Shown: piece by piece, positions 10,216 to 19,282 of the stretch
Numbering within the stretch: position 1 is the stretch's first letter
Layout: every line of letters begins with the position of its first letter
Assembly: GCA_001312325.1 (NCBI GenBank)
Contig: BBDJ01000012.1
Coordinates: forward strand, 1-64,000
Direction: 5' to 3'
Origin: Lysinibacillus pakistanensis
GTDB taxonomy: Bacteria > Bacillota > Bacilli > Bacillales_A > Planococcaceae
Length of the DNA: 64,000 bases
Notes under the pieces: generated by a model
The model's input: the letters and a program-made list of their open reading frames with translations, nothing else
Database searches by the model: none
Told to the model about the DNA's origin: nothing
Program-made: the position numbers and the translations under genes

Positions 10216-10390
10216 TCACGTATCGATTGGCTACTTTTCAGTCGGCTGAGTAAGTAGTAGTAAGGTGCATGTAGTTGTATGCTTTCTTTCTAAGAAAAAA
10301 AAGCATTACTTCTACATTCACAAAAATTCGATAGGCTGAGGTCTAATTTGTCATTGCATGAAATTGACGATATCGGAGGAAATAAATTTT

Positions 10391-12194
10391 ATGTGTGGAA
10401 TTGTAGGTTATATTGGTGAATCGGATGCAAAGGAAATCCTATTAAAGGGTTTAGAGAAATTAGAATACAGGGGCTATGACTCAGCAGGAATTGCTGTACG
10501 TAATGAAGAAGGCGTAACGGTTTTTAAAGAAAAAGGACGTATTGCTGACTTACGTGAGGCAGTGGACGAAGAAATTACAGCTAAAATTGGGATTGGTCAT
10601 ACACGTTGGGCAACGCATGGTGTGCCAAATCGTTTAAATGCTCACCCTCATCAAAGTGCATCAGGACGTTTTACACTTGTGCATAATGGGGTTATTGAAA
10701 ACTATCATTTATTACAAAAAACTTATTTAAAAGGTATTCCAATGAAATCTGATACAGATACAGAGGTCATTGTGCAATTAGTAGAGTTATTTGTAAAAGA
10801 AGGCTTAACGACAGCTGAGGCATTCCGTAAAACTTTATCTTTATTACATGGTTCATATGCACTTGCACTATTAGATGCGGAAGCGGCAGATACAATTTTT
10901 GTAGCAAAAAAATAAATCACCTCTATTAGTTGGAGTTGGTGAGGGCTTCAATGTTGTGGCTTCTGATGCAATGGCAATGCTACAAGTAACAGATCAATAC
11001 ATTGAGCTTTATGATAAAGAGGTCGTAATTGTACACAAGGCTAGTGTGGAAATTACAAAATTAGATGGTTCAGGAATAGAACGTGCACCATATACAGCAG
11101 AGCTTGATATGAGCGACATTGAAAAAGGAACTTACCCTCACTACATGCTAAAAGAAATGGATGAACAGCCAACGGTTATTCGCAAAATTATTCAAGCGTA
11201 TGAAGGGGAGAATGGCGAATTAGCAATTGATGCAGATATTTTAAAAGCATTAAGAGCAGCAAATCGCCTGTATATTATTGCAGCCGGCACAAGCTACCAT
11301 GCAGGCCTAATCGGAAAGCAATATTTTGAGAAAATGGCGGGTATCCCAGTAGAAGTGCATATTTCAAGTGAATTCGGCTACAATATGCCTCTACTATCTG
11401 AAAGACCATTGTTTATCTTTATTACACAATCAGGTGAAACAGCAGACAGCCGTCAAGTACTTGTAAAAATTAAAGAGCTCGGCTATCCAACATTAACGAT
11501 TACAAACGTACCTGGCTCTACACTATCGCGTGAAGCAGATCATACATTGTTATTACATGCAGGGCCAGAAATTGCGGTAGCCTCAACAAAAGCTTATGTA
11601 GCACAAGTAGCCGTTCTTGCTGTAGCAGCCTATGTAACGGCTAAGGCAAATGGCACAGGCTTAGAATTCGATTTAAAACAGGAGCTTGCAATTGCCGCTA
11701 ATGGTATCCAAACAATTATCGATTCTAAGGATGTATTAGAAGATATCGCAGAAGACTATTTAAAAATTGCACGCAACGCATTCTTCATCGGTCGTAATAT
11801 TGACTTCTATGTAAGTCTTGAAGGTGCTCTAAAGCTAAAAGAAATTTCTTACATCCAGGCAGAAGGCTTTGCTGGTGGTGAACTTAAACACGGAACAATT
11901 GCCTTAATCGAAGAAGGGACACCAGTATTCGCCCTTGTTACACAAGAAGATGTAGCACTGAATATTCGTGGTAATGTGAAAGAAGTAACAGCCCGTGGCG
12001 CATATCCATGCAATATCGCGATGGCTGGCGTTGATGAAGATGGTGATCGCTTAGTGATTCCCCATGTCCATGAATTACTAACACCACTTGTTTCAGTGGT
12101 GCCATTACAGTTAATTAGCTACTATGCTGCATTACACCGCCGTTGCGATGTCGATAAACCACGTAACTTGGCTAAATCGGTGACAGTGGAATAA
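10391..12194 (+). CDS. glmS: Glutamine-fructose-6-phosphate aminotransferase GlmS, one frameshift
   Basis: First committed step to amino sugars: fructose-6-phosphate plus glutamine gives glucosamine-6-phosphate. MCGIVGYIG provides the Cys1 nucleophile after Met removal. The glutaminase domain shows GHTRWATHG and HNGVIEN. Two SIS isomerase domains follow ([18 protein letters not shown], and later [12 protein letters not shown] and [18 protein letters not shown]). The end [15 protein letters not shown] is the family hallmark. The frame breaks in the A-run near 10906-10912; removing one A restores 600 residues. Controlled by the upstream ribozyme. Confidence 0.95.
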
Positions 12195-12265
12195 GGTTGT
12201 TTGTCTTTTAATAATGTGTTATTTTCGGATAATAAAGTTCTTTACTAATGAAGTTGTTTGATTAT

Positions 12266-12308
12266 AATCGTATTTAAGGTAATTGTTACCTTAAATACGA
12301 TTTTTTTA
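12266..12308 (+). terminator. Terminator of glmS
   Basis: Perfect arms AATCGTATTTAAGGTAA / TTACCTTAAATACGATT followed by T7. Confidence 0.92.
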
Positions 12309-12334
12309 TTTTACAAAAATGGGGTTGTGTATGT

Positions 12335-12421
12335 ATGGCAAAAAGAAAGAGTGGATGGACAGAAGAAAATGATATTCAAACTTGGTTTGGTGCAAACCCA
12401 ACTTTAATGAAAAATTTATAG
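12335..12421 (+). CDS. Small hypothetical ORF (28 aa), possibly a gene remnant
   Basis: Reads MAKRKSGWTEENDIQT and ends NPTLMKNL. It has no strong ribosome site (GGGGTTG nearby). I do not recognise it; the abrupt end right before a short repeat element suggests the start of a lost gene. Could be chance. Confidence 0.3.
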   Translation: MAKRKSGWTEENDIQTWFGANPTLMKNL

Positions 12422-12438
12422 TTTGTGAATTAGTACAC

Positions 12439-12529
12439 TTAAACTAACGGGGTGCTTACCTTGAAGATCATTGTGCTGTTTTAGACAGCTCTTTCTTCTT
12501 ATTGTACTAACGAAGCAGGTTAGTTTAAG
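12439..12529. repeat. Short repeat element, copy A, with 11-bp terminal inverted repeats
   Basis: 91 bases bounded by perfect inverted ends CTTAAACTAAC and GTTAGTTTAAG. Inside are the tags AACGGGGTGC near the left end and CTAACGAAGCA near the right end. A second copy at 12995-13082 shares both tags. No coding capacity. Confidence 0.7.
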
Positions 12530-12587
12530 AAGACAACCCTGTACTATTTATATAAAATTAAAATAAAAACGAATCGGGGATAACGAC

Positions 12588-12983
12588 TTGGAACTTGAAT
12601 ATTTTAAATTTAATGAAAAACCAATTAAAGCAATCGAACTTATGAAACTTTATAAAGATGCAGGTTGGTGGGAGGAAAGAAAAGAACAAGATATTGAAGA
12701 AATGTTAAAAAGGGAAATTTCAATTGGTGTATGGAAAGAGGGTACTCTTATTGGGTTTGCAAGGGCTATAACGGACGGAAATTTTAGGGCTTATATAGAA
12801 GACGTTGTTATACATCAAGCATATCAAAAGTCAGGCATTGGAAAGAATCTTGTATCAAAATTGTTAGACGAACTATCTCATATTGATGTTATTAGCTTGT
12901 TTTGTGAAGAACATTTAATTCCTTTTTACAAAAAAAACAACTTTAAATACAGTAAATCACAATTTGTATTACATAGAAAATGA
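12588..12983 (+). CDS. GNAT family N-acetyltransferase
   Basis: 131-residue acetyltransferase that would move acetyl from acetyl-CoA to an amine. The substrate is unknown. The acetyl-CoA loop is seen in VVIHQAYQKSGIGKNLVSKLL. The C-terminal FYKKNNFKYSKSQF is typical. I take the TTG start at 12588 behind CGGGGAT. The gene sits alone between two copies of the same short repeat, like a one-gene cassette. Confidence 0.8.
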   Translation: MELEYFKFNEKPIKAIELMKLYKDAGWWEERKEQDIEEMLKREISIGVWKEGTLIGFARAITDGNFRAYIEDVVIHQAYQKSGIGKNLVSKLLDELSHIDVISLFCEEHLIPFYKKNNFKYSKSQFVLHRK

Positions 12984-12994
12984 TAACATCTTAT

Positions 12995-13082
12995 AAAGCT
13001 AACGGGGTGCAAGAGTTAAACAAGGTGTTGCAAAGGGGCATCTTTTTTTCTTGTTGAGCTAACGAAGCATTTAGTTGAATAG
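12995..13082. repeat. Short repeat element, copy B
   Basis: Shares GCTAACGGGGTGC at the left and GAGCTAACGAAGCATTTAG at the right with copy A, in the same orientation. Its ends are less perfect inverted repeats. It lies directly after the GNAT stop. Confidence 0.65.
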
Positions 13083-13182
13083 CAATTAGGTGTGACTGGA
13101 AGAGTTGGTGATGATATAAAAAACACCGAAGTGTCATATGTATTTTAAAATTAAACTTATGGACAACTTAGAATTTGTAGGG

Positions 13183-13491
13183 TTAATCATAATAATGAAA
13201 TTCAAAACCATCTTCTGGTTCGCCAACTTCATATCCCAATAATTTTGTAGCTCTATTCTTAAATATTGTAATCCATTCATTCCATTCTTCTGATGGTAAC
13301 TTAGCATAGAATTGTAATCCACTTGGTTCAATACTTACTTCTATCAATTTACCATCTGAACCATACCACTGTGGACAGCGATTTACAAAGTTGTTCCAGT
13401 TAGGCATTTCTCTATATAAACGCTCCAACTTATCCCAAACTTCTTGTGGGGCAGAATAATGAACATTCAAATTAATATTGTATATTTCCAT
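13183..13491 (-). CDS. Hypothetical acidic cytoplasmic protein, immunity-like
   Basis: 102 residues, no signal or membrane segment, rich in Trp, Tyr, Glu and Asp. It starts MEIYNINLNVHYSAPQEVWDK and ends EPEDGFEFHYYD. The start follows AGGAGA. Small acidic proteins of this type beside others of unknown function often turn out to be immunity proteins of polymorphic toxins, but no toxin is present here, so this is only inference. It lies 24 bases downstream of the next gene on the same strand, probably one operon. Confidence 0.7.
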   Translation of the reverse strand: MEIYNINLNVHYSAPQEVWDKLERLYREMPNWNNFVNRCPQWYGSDGKLIEVSIEPSGLQFYAKLPSEEWNEWITIFKNRATKLLGYEVGEPEDGFEFHYYD

Positions 13492-13515
13492 ATGTTCTCC
13501 TTTTAATATATTGTT

Positions 13516-13896
13516 TTACTGTGGGTCAACTGTGATAAAAACACTTTTTAATCCGTCATCCGTATATAAAAACTCCATTTGTAAACACATATCTGCCAAT
13601 TTTGAATTTGAAGTTAAAGCATAATCAACAGCAAATCCACTGTTATCATTGAATTCATAGAAGTTGATTTGTGAATATTCGTATTTTGGGTGGAAATTAC
13701 AGGGAGCGCCATATTCATCAAATGAATCAAATCCATTTAAGTTTAATGTTTCTTGAACATAATAGAATAACTCACTAATATCATCCACTTCAGATTCATC
13801 CACATAATTTAAAATGTTTTCATATTCTTTATTGTGCATTACTTTTAATATATTAGTAATAACAGTTAAAGCATATTGTTTATCTTCACTTTTCAT
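13516..13896 (-). CDS. Hypothetical protein (DUF7668-like), immunity-like
   Basis: 126 acidic residues, soluble. The C-terminal part, FAVDYALTSNSKLADMCLQMEFLYTDDGLK, resembles a small-domain family seen in immunity-like proteins (from memory, uncertain). A GGAGG ribosome site precedes the ATG at 13896. It forms an apparent two-gene operon with the gene at 13183. No toxin partner is visible. Confidence 0.7.
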   Translation of the reverse strand: MKSEDKQYALTVITNILKVMHNKEYENILNYVDESEVDDISELFYYVQETLNLNGFDSFDEYGAPCNFHPKYEYSQINFYEFNDNSGFAVDYALTSNSKLADMCLQMEFLYTDDGLKSVFITVDPQ

Positions 13897-14458
13897 AGTG
13901 AACCTCCAAATTCTAATTTGTCTTTCTATTCAACTGTATAATAACATACATTTGTGAGAAAATTCACTTAAATGTAGTGCTTTAGTTCAATAACGATTTT
14001 CAACAATCGGGCGCAATTCTTGAAGGTGAATTGTACCTTTTTCCGCAACTGGGCCATATTCTTGCATTTTCTCCTCATACAAAAATTTGATATGATGAAC
14101 TTGTATCATTGTAAGTATCCTTTCCATATTCCTCCAAATTGACTTTTTTGCCAATTAGAAGGTTAGTAGATTTGAAGGGTACGGACAATGATATTTTTGT
14201 ACGTTTTAAAGGACCCATAACTGCTAGAATTTCCAGTTACATTCTGCTCCTTTTTTATTTTGCACTAAACATTTTATATTAAAGTGAAATTCCACATAAT
14301 TAATCATATATAAATTGACCCGTAGTCATAAATTATAATTGTAAAATAAATATTCTAAAATTTAATCAATAAAATAACAAGATAAATATTGACCGTGAGT
14401 CTAAAAAGTATTATAACTAGTTTAGTAGTTATTTCCGAAAAAAAGGGTGAAATGTAAG
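13897..14458. other. AT-rich intergenic stretch with repeat-like segment and 40-codon minus-strand frame
   Basis: A segment at 13983-14030 (AACGATTTTCAACAATCGGG) resembles half of the structured repeats found at 19815 and 20488. It overlaps an open frame on the minus strand at 13987-14109 (MIQVHHIKFLYEEKMQEYG), which may be chance or a remnant. The rest is AT-rich with no gene seen. Confidence 0.4.
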
Positions 14459-15670
14459 TTGTCTAATACACGTATTCATTTTATGGATTTTTTTTAAAAG
14501 TGTTTCTTTCTTGCACTGTAATCGTTCACCATGCAGGTCAACCTTATGGCGGGGCAAATGGTTTTTGGTATGTACGAGATTTGGGTGTCGATTCTGACTT
14601 GGGCATTTTTTTTGGGATAAACTCTGCCTTTAATATGAGTCTTTTATTTTTTTCTTTCTGCTTATTTTATTCAACTTGCGTATAAACACAAAGGGAATAT
14701 AGGTTTTTTGAAAGATCGGTTGAAGAGAATTGGTATACCTTTATTGTTTGGATTTATAGTAATAATTCCTTTAATAATGTACTTTTATTATAATGAATTT
14801 CGTGGTTACCCTAACCTATCGTTATATGAATACTATAAAAATATTTATCTAGGATTTGGTGAAAAACCATTAAATTGGGCAGGGCCATCTTGGCCAGACC
14901 TAAATTTTGGCCATCTTTGGTTTATTGAACATCTTCTTATTTATTCACTGATATATCTATATTAATGAATCTTTTTAAAAATATTAATTTACCGAAAATT
15001 TCAATTTCCCCAACACATAAACATATTTTTATATTTGTTATTATCATATCGTTAATCACTTTTTTTAGTTCGAACAAGTTATTCGATTGATGAATGGATT
15101 GGTGTACTAGGTTTTATCCAAATGGAGTATGCACACTTTCCTCAATATTTAGCATTTGTAGTTTTGGGAATAACAGCTGCTAATAGTAACTGGATTTATC
15201 ATATCCCTAAAGGTGTTGGTAATTTATGGTTATTTATAGGGATTTTATTAATTGCTTTAAATGTCATTGGGTTTGTACCACATTCAAGGGGTGGATGGGA
15301 TAGTAGTTCACTTATTTATGCAATCTATGAGACCTTTTTATGTACAGGACTTTCAATTGGTTTAATTGAATTATTTCAACGTAAATTAAATAGAAAATCA
15401 AAATGGATTGAGACGCTAGCTAAAAATTCCTTTTGTGTTTACATTATTCATATTCCGGTTTTAATTGGAATTCAATATATTTTAATTAGTGTACCTGTTT
15501 CAGGCTATATAAAATTCGTATTAGCATCACTATTGGGGATTGTATTTAGCCATTTAATATCGTATTTTATTATTCGAAAATTACCGATTATTAGTCTACT
15601 ATTCTCTGGTACAAATCATAGACGTTCTCAAAGTTTAGACGATAAATTTAATAAGAAGAGTATATATTAG
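14459..15670 (+). CDS. Membrane acyltransferase (acyltransferase-3/OafA-like), frameshifted
   Basis: Multi-pass membrane enzyme of the family that O-acylates surface glycans or antibiotics. After repair it reads MSNTRIHFMDFLKV, then TVIVHHAGQPYGG with the family histidine, RLKRIGIPLLFGFIVIIPL, GHLWFIEHLLIY, and a last part with about five helices ending in the cytoplasmic tail. I count about ten membrane helices over about 400 residues. The frame breaks near 14490, 14650, 14955 and 15060, mostly in T-runs. The start TTG at 14459 follows AAGGGTG. Substrate unknown. Confidence 0.75.
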
Positions 15671-15705
15671 TTCTCTGCTTGTCTCCAATTCTCTCTTTGA
15701 CAACA

Positions 15706-15745
15706 TTCCTGCGAGTTTTTATAACCCAGGCTATTCTCGCAGGAT
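15706..15745. terminator. Hairpin between convergent genes
   Basis: Arms TCCTGCGAG / CTCGCAGGA between the acyltransferase and the TetR gene; no strong T-run, so terminator function is a guess. Confidence 0.4.
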
Positions 15746-15806
15746 TACTTTGGAAATCAACAGGATCTTTATGAAGATATTCCTTTAAAGAATACATCAA
15801 AACTCA

Positions 15807-16347
15807 TCATAAGTTGTGTAATAAGATCATCTTCGCCTCCACCAAGACACCAGTGGTTAATACACCAATAAACATTTGAATAGTTAAGTCTGCCAGTGTT
15901 TCAGGGGATAATTTTTGTGTAAATTCCCCCGTTTCTTGTCCATGCTTAAAAATTGGAATCAATAAAGCACGAAGATTATTCATATTATCTAAGTGATTAT
16001 TTAAATTATTAGCACTTGAGAGAGTTGCCATTAAAGTTGCTCTTCTTAATGACCTTGTATAGTTTAAATTATGTACGATATTAATTAACGAAGAGAGTAG
16101 TTTAGGTACTACTGGACTTGTGATATTCATTAATTTTTCAGCTTCTGAATAGATTGAAATTCTTTCGAAATCCTCTATGACTGCCTCTTTTGTCGGAAAA
16201 TAATTAAAAAAAAGTACCCTTAGAAACTCCAGCTAATTTCACAATATCTTCAACCTTTGTGGACTCATATCCGTTTTCTGAAAATAATTTGAAAGCAGCG
16301 TTTGTTATAGCTAATTTAGTTTGTCTTTTCTTTTCTTCCCTTCCCAA
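15807..16347 (-). CDS. TetR/AcrR family regulator, one frameshift
   Basis: About 180-residue repressor. The N-terminal helix-turn-helix reads ITNAAFKLFSENGYESTKVEDIV and AGVSKGTFFNYFPTKEAVI, the classic TetR signature. The C-terminal ligand part is helical. The frame breaks in the T-run at 16206-16213; removing one T joins both halves. The TTG start at 16347 follows GGAGTG. It converges with the acyltransferase, which it might control, but nothing in the sequence proves that. Confidence 0.82.
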
Positions 16348-16472
16348 CTTTATTCACTCCATTTCTTACAATAACGTTATTATTAATTCTACTATAAGTA
16401 ACTGTTTAAAAAGTAATTATTGTTTTAATTATACGTATTAAGAAAAACAGACAGCTATTATTGATATGCTTT

Positions 16473-16521
16473 CAATTAGATAGACAGATGAAATAAAGAA
16501 ATTCATCTGTCTATCTAATTG
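16473..16521. repeat. Perfect 20-bp inverted repeat
   Basis: Arms CAATTAGATAGACAGATGAA / TTCATCTGTCTATCTAATTG around a 9-base loop, followed by GGGGCATTTTT. It could be a terminator or the leader hairpin of an insertion-sequence remnant that starts 14 bases later. Confidence 0.75.
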
Positions 16522-16534
16522 GGGGCATTTTTGT

Positions 16535-16615
16535 ATGGCCTTTTATAAACATCCCAAAGAATTAATGTTATCTATTGTTCATTTATATCAGGACACTAGC
16601 GTCGCATTAAAATAG
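16535..16615 (+). pseudogene. Micro-ORF, possible IS3-type transposase N-terminal remnant
   Basis: 26 codons reading MAFYKHPKELMLSIVHLYQD behind GGGGG. The wording resembles the start of an IS3-family helix-turn-helix protein, but it is too short to be sure. Confidence 0.3.
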
Positions 16616-16840
16616 CTTAGGTTTCAATTTAAGTCTGAATTTTCTGTAATTATATTTCTCCATAAAAAAAATCCTTTATAATGGTTTGGCTGTAGTAACC
16701 AATCCAAATCCAACATAAGGGACAAACACATGAATGAGCAACAATACTTTGGTTTTTGGTCAAATATATAGCTTTCAAGTAAACTTAATAAATACTAATA
16801 GGTGACTAAGCTTTCTTGTTGTAATTCTTTATTGTGAAAA

Positions 16841-16869
16841 TGAACGATTTTTTTCCAGTTAGTCGTATT
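16841..16869 (+). promoter_or_regulatory. SigY-type ECF promoter of sigY
   Basis: TGAACG at 16841-16846, a 17-base T-rich spacer and CGTATT at 16864-16869. SigY of Bacillus is known to recognise a TGAACG-type -35, and autoregulation would be expected. The same motif recurs at 18016. Confidence 0.65.
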
Positions 16870-16902
16870 ACATATAAATCATTATTGTATGGAGTAGATC
16901 TC

Positions 16903-17435
16903 ATGGATGAAAAGGATTTAATTCGAAAGGCGAAAAAAAGGAGATACATTGGCTCTTTCGAAACTGCTACAACAGAATTATTCGTTCCTCGTAAAGTATT
17001 TAATGAAAGTTACCCTTCATCCACAAATCGCAGAAGATTTAACACAAGAGACGATGATAAAGTGTATTGAAAAAAATCCAACTGTATAATGGTGAATCCA
17101 AGTTTTCCTCGTGGCTCATCACAATCGCAACGAACCTTTTTATCGATCAACAGCGTAGAAAGAAGCGGGAGAAAAACTGGCTAGAGCAGGAACAAGCGCT
17201 CCGAAAAATGAAATGGAATGCAGCCATTATGAATGAAGAATGGACTGATGTACTTGATGTACTTGCTCAAATTAATGAAGAAATACGTATGCCAATCGTG
17301 TTAAAGCATTATTACGGATATTCATATGAGGAAATTGGAAAAATGATGGGTATTGCAGAAGGAACAGTAAAATCTCGAGTTTCAAATGGTCTAAAAAGTG
17401 TACGAAAGGAGTTGGCTGAACTTGAAGGAGTATGA
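16903..17435 (+). CDS. sigY: ECF sigma factor SigY, two frameshifts
   Basis: About 177-residue sigma factor. After removing one A from each of two A-runs (near 16931-16937 and 17068-17074) it reads MDEKDLIRKAKKGDTLALSKLL, then FLVKYLMKVTLHPQIAEDLTQETM, GESKFSSWLITIATNLFIDQQRRKKR and the region-4 helix-turn-helix IGKMMGIAEGTVKSRVSNGLKSVRKEL. The KCIEKIQLYNGESKFSSWL wording and the following YxlC and YxlD homologues identify it as SigY. It overlaps yxlC. Confidence 0.88.
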
Positions 17436-17768
17436 TTCTAAAAATAATAATTCTATGTTGGATGATGAAGATGAATTAACGGTTAAGCAATTAATAGATG
17501 GTTTAGAAAAACTGGATCAATGGAATCCAGTATCTACTCCAAACTTACAATGGTTTCAACAAAATGTCGAATTAGAGAAAAAAAAGAATACGAAAAAAAA
17601 CAATGGAAAGACCTCCTCATGTTTATCTCTGTTGCAGTATTTGTGCTTTCGGTTGGGATTGCTGTCGTTTATCGTCAGCCAATTCTTTTTCTTTATTTTC
17701 AGCTTGTGGGGATTATCTTATTGCCCTTAGCTCTTAACGAAACTAGAAAGAAGGTCAGTAATGAATGA
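17422..17768 (+). CDS. yxlC: YxlC-like membrane protein, sigma-Y regulator, one frameshift
   Basis: About 115 residues: a charged cytoplasmic N-terminus (DDEDELTVKQLIDGLEKLDQWNP, then PNLQWFQQNVELEKKK) followed by two membrane helices (LLMFISVAVFVLSVGIAVVY and LFLYFQLVGIILLPLAL). In Bacillus yxlC and yxlD encode negative regulators of SigY. The TTG start at 17422 follows AAAGGAG. The frame breaks in the A-run near 17577-17584; adding one A restores it. It overlaps both neighbours. Confidence 0.8.
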
Positions 17769-17989
17769 GCTCAAACGAACTAAGTAACACACCGCTTTGG
17801 TTATTGGTCTTGATTGCATTCATTCTGATTTGCCAGGGCTCATGGATGTTTTGGGATGCACGGAAGAGGGGACACAATGCTTGGCTATGGGGCTTTTTAG
17901 GCCTTATTACATTTCCAATGTATCTTATTATCTATCTTATTTTTGCAAGAAAAATATTTAAAAGAAAGGTCTCAGGATCAAATTCCTGA
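17765..17989 (+). CDS. yxlD: YxlD-like two-helix membrane protein, sigma-Y antagonist
   Basis: 74 residues with helices LWLLVLIAFILICQGSWMF and WLWGFLGLITFPMYLIIYLIF around DARKRGHN, the PLDc_N-type pattern. The start overlaps the yxlC stop by four bases (ATGA), so translation is probably coupled. In Bacillus YxlD is needed to hold SigY inactive. The operon seems to end here: the ABC genes that follow yxlD in B. subtilis are absent. Confidence 0.82.
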   Translation: MSSNELSNTPLWLLVLIAFILICQGSWMFWDARKRGHNAWLWGFLGLITFPMYLIIYLIFARKIFKRKVSGSNS

Positions 17990-17998
17990 GATTTTTCT
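17971..17998 (+). terminator. Terminator of the sigY operon
   Basis: Arms CTCAGGA / TCCTGAG with following TTTTT; it overlaps the yxlD stop codon. Confidence 0.75.
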
Positions 17999-18015
17999 GT
18001 TTATTTTTTCTTGAG

Positions 18016-18043
18016 TGAACGATTAGAAGAACGTAATCGTATT
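18016..18043 (+). promoter_or_regulatory. Second SigY-type promoter, upstream of the CPBP protease
   Basis: TGAACG at 18016-18021, a 16-base spacer and CGTATT at 18038-18043, nearly the same as the motif before sigY (TGAACGATT at the left and CGTATTA at the right in both). A strong AAGGAGGG site and an 11-codon frame (18080-18112) follow before the protease gene. Confidence 0.6.
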
Positions 18044-18164
18044 AAGGGTGAATAAACAATTTGAAGGAGGGAAACAAGAATGATCTGTTTAATAGAGTCT
18101 TATAGTAAATAAAACAAATATTGATATTTATAAGAATCTTATACTGAAATCAAGGAGGTTACTT

Positions 18165-19011
18165 ATGACAAAGCAAAAAAAGTGTTAAAGGACTATTCAT
18201 TTATCTCTTGCTTGGAATCATTGCATTCGTTCCCTTATATCTTAAGGCACTATCGACACTATCGACAAACCCGGCCCAATTAGAGCAAGCGAGGGAAATG
18301 ATGGGGATTTCAGGATCACCTGAAATGTTAGCCTTACTTGGCGCACTTCCCAATTATATTTTCTTAATCATTGCTCTTGTTATAGGTTTTTTTACTGCTC
18401 ATAAAGTTGGTTTAAAATCTGTGATTATGCACCCGAATGCTAGAGAAAAGTCAAAGTCAGAGTGGATAAAAGATATTAAACTAGCTATCATACTCGGTTC
18501 GATTGCAGGAGTTGTTATAAGAGGAATCGATTATCTTTTATTCCCACTCATGCCGGAGGGTCTAAAAGAACTAATACATCCTTATAATGCAATAGAATTT
18601 TTAGCAGCTTTACTCTACGGAGGGATTGTTGAGGAACTATTAATGCGTTTTGGGTTTATGAGCTTGTTGGTTTTTATTTTTTGGAAACTATTTGATCGAA
18701 AATCAGCAAAACCTTCGAACTGGGTCTTTATCCTTGCAATATTTATTAGCACATTATTATTTGCAATAGGTCACTATAGTGGAACTGCAAGTGTGACAGA
18801 AATGACCGCATTTATTTGGTTCCGAATGATCTTATTGAATGGTTTACCCGGCTTCTTCTTTGGCTGGATTTATTGGAAGCACAATCTAGAACTTGCGATG
18901 CTTGCACATATGTTTGCTCATATTGCCATGCATTTTCTAATGTTGATTGTCTCCTTTTTTTATGTAAAAATATATATGGTGCATATACACTTTGAAAATT
19001 TGCTTGTGTAA
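18165..19011 (+). CDS. CPBP-family intramembrane metalloprotease, one frameshift
   Basis: About 281-residue multi-helix membrane protein of the CAAX protease/bacteriocin-processing family. All three catalytic motifs are visible: EELLMRFGF (EExxxR), FAIGHYSG (FxxxH) and HMFAHIAMH. Family roles include bacteriocin self-immunity and, for some, cleavage of anti-sigma factors. The start at 18165 has AAGGAGG. The frame breaks in the A-run at 18174-18181, giving MTKQKSVKGLFIYLLL after removing one A. A SigY-type promoter upstream suggests it belongs to the SigY regulon. Confidence 0.85.
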
Positions 19012-19058
19012 AATATAACTATATGAGGAGCTAGACAGGAAAGGCGAAGGGTATATGA

Positions 19059-19202
19059 TTGAAAAAAAGCAAATGGATATACTGCCCAATTTGTAGTTCA
19101 AAAACACGCACTAAAGTATATGCAAATACAATATTAATTAGTTTTCCTCTTTACTGTCCAAAATGTAAACAAGAAAGTTTAGTAAACATAAAAAAAATTT
19201 AA
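19059..19202 (+). CDS. Cysteine-rich KTR family small protein
   Basis: 47 residues from a TTG start: MKKSKWIYCPICSSKTRTKV, then FPLYCPKCKQESLVNIKK. Two CPxC knuckles form a zinc ribbon, and the KTR triplet gives the family its name. Homologues are common on Tn916-like elements and beside resistance genes; their function is unknown. It follows the CPBP protease by 47 bases on the same strand. Confidence 0.75.
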   Translation: MKKSKWIYCPICSSKTRTKVYANTILISFPLYCPKCKQESLVNIKKI

Positions 19203-19282
19203 AATTATCATAGTTAAAGAGCCAGACGCTAAGCCGATAAATTGAGATGTATGTTAACCTCAATTTAAATCCTATATGGTTT

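Noticed and set aside
12439..13082. Integron-type attC array
   Set aside because: The flanking elements have inverted ends but none of the conserved R and L core sites of attC, and no integron integrase is seen.
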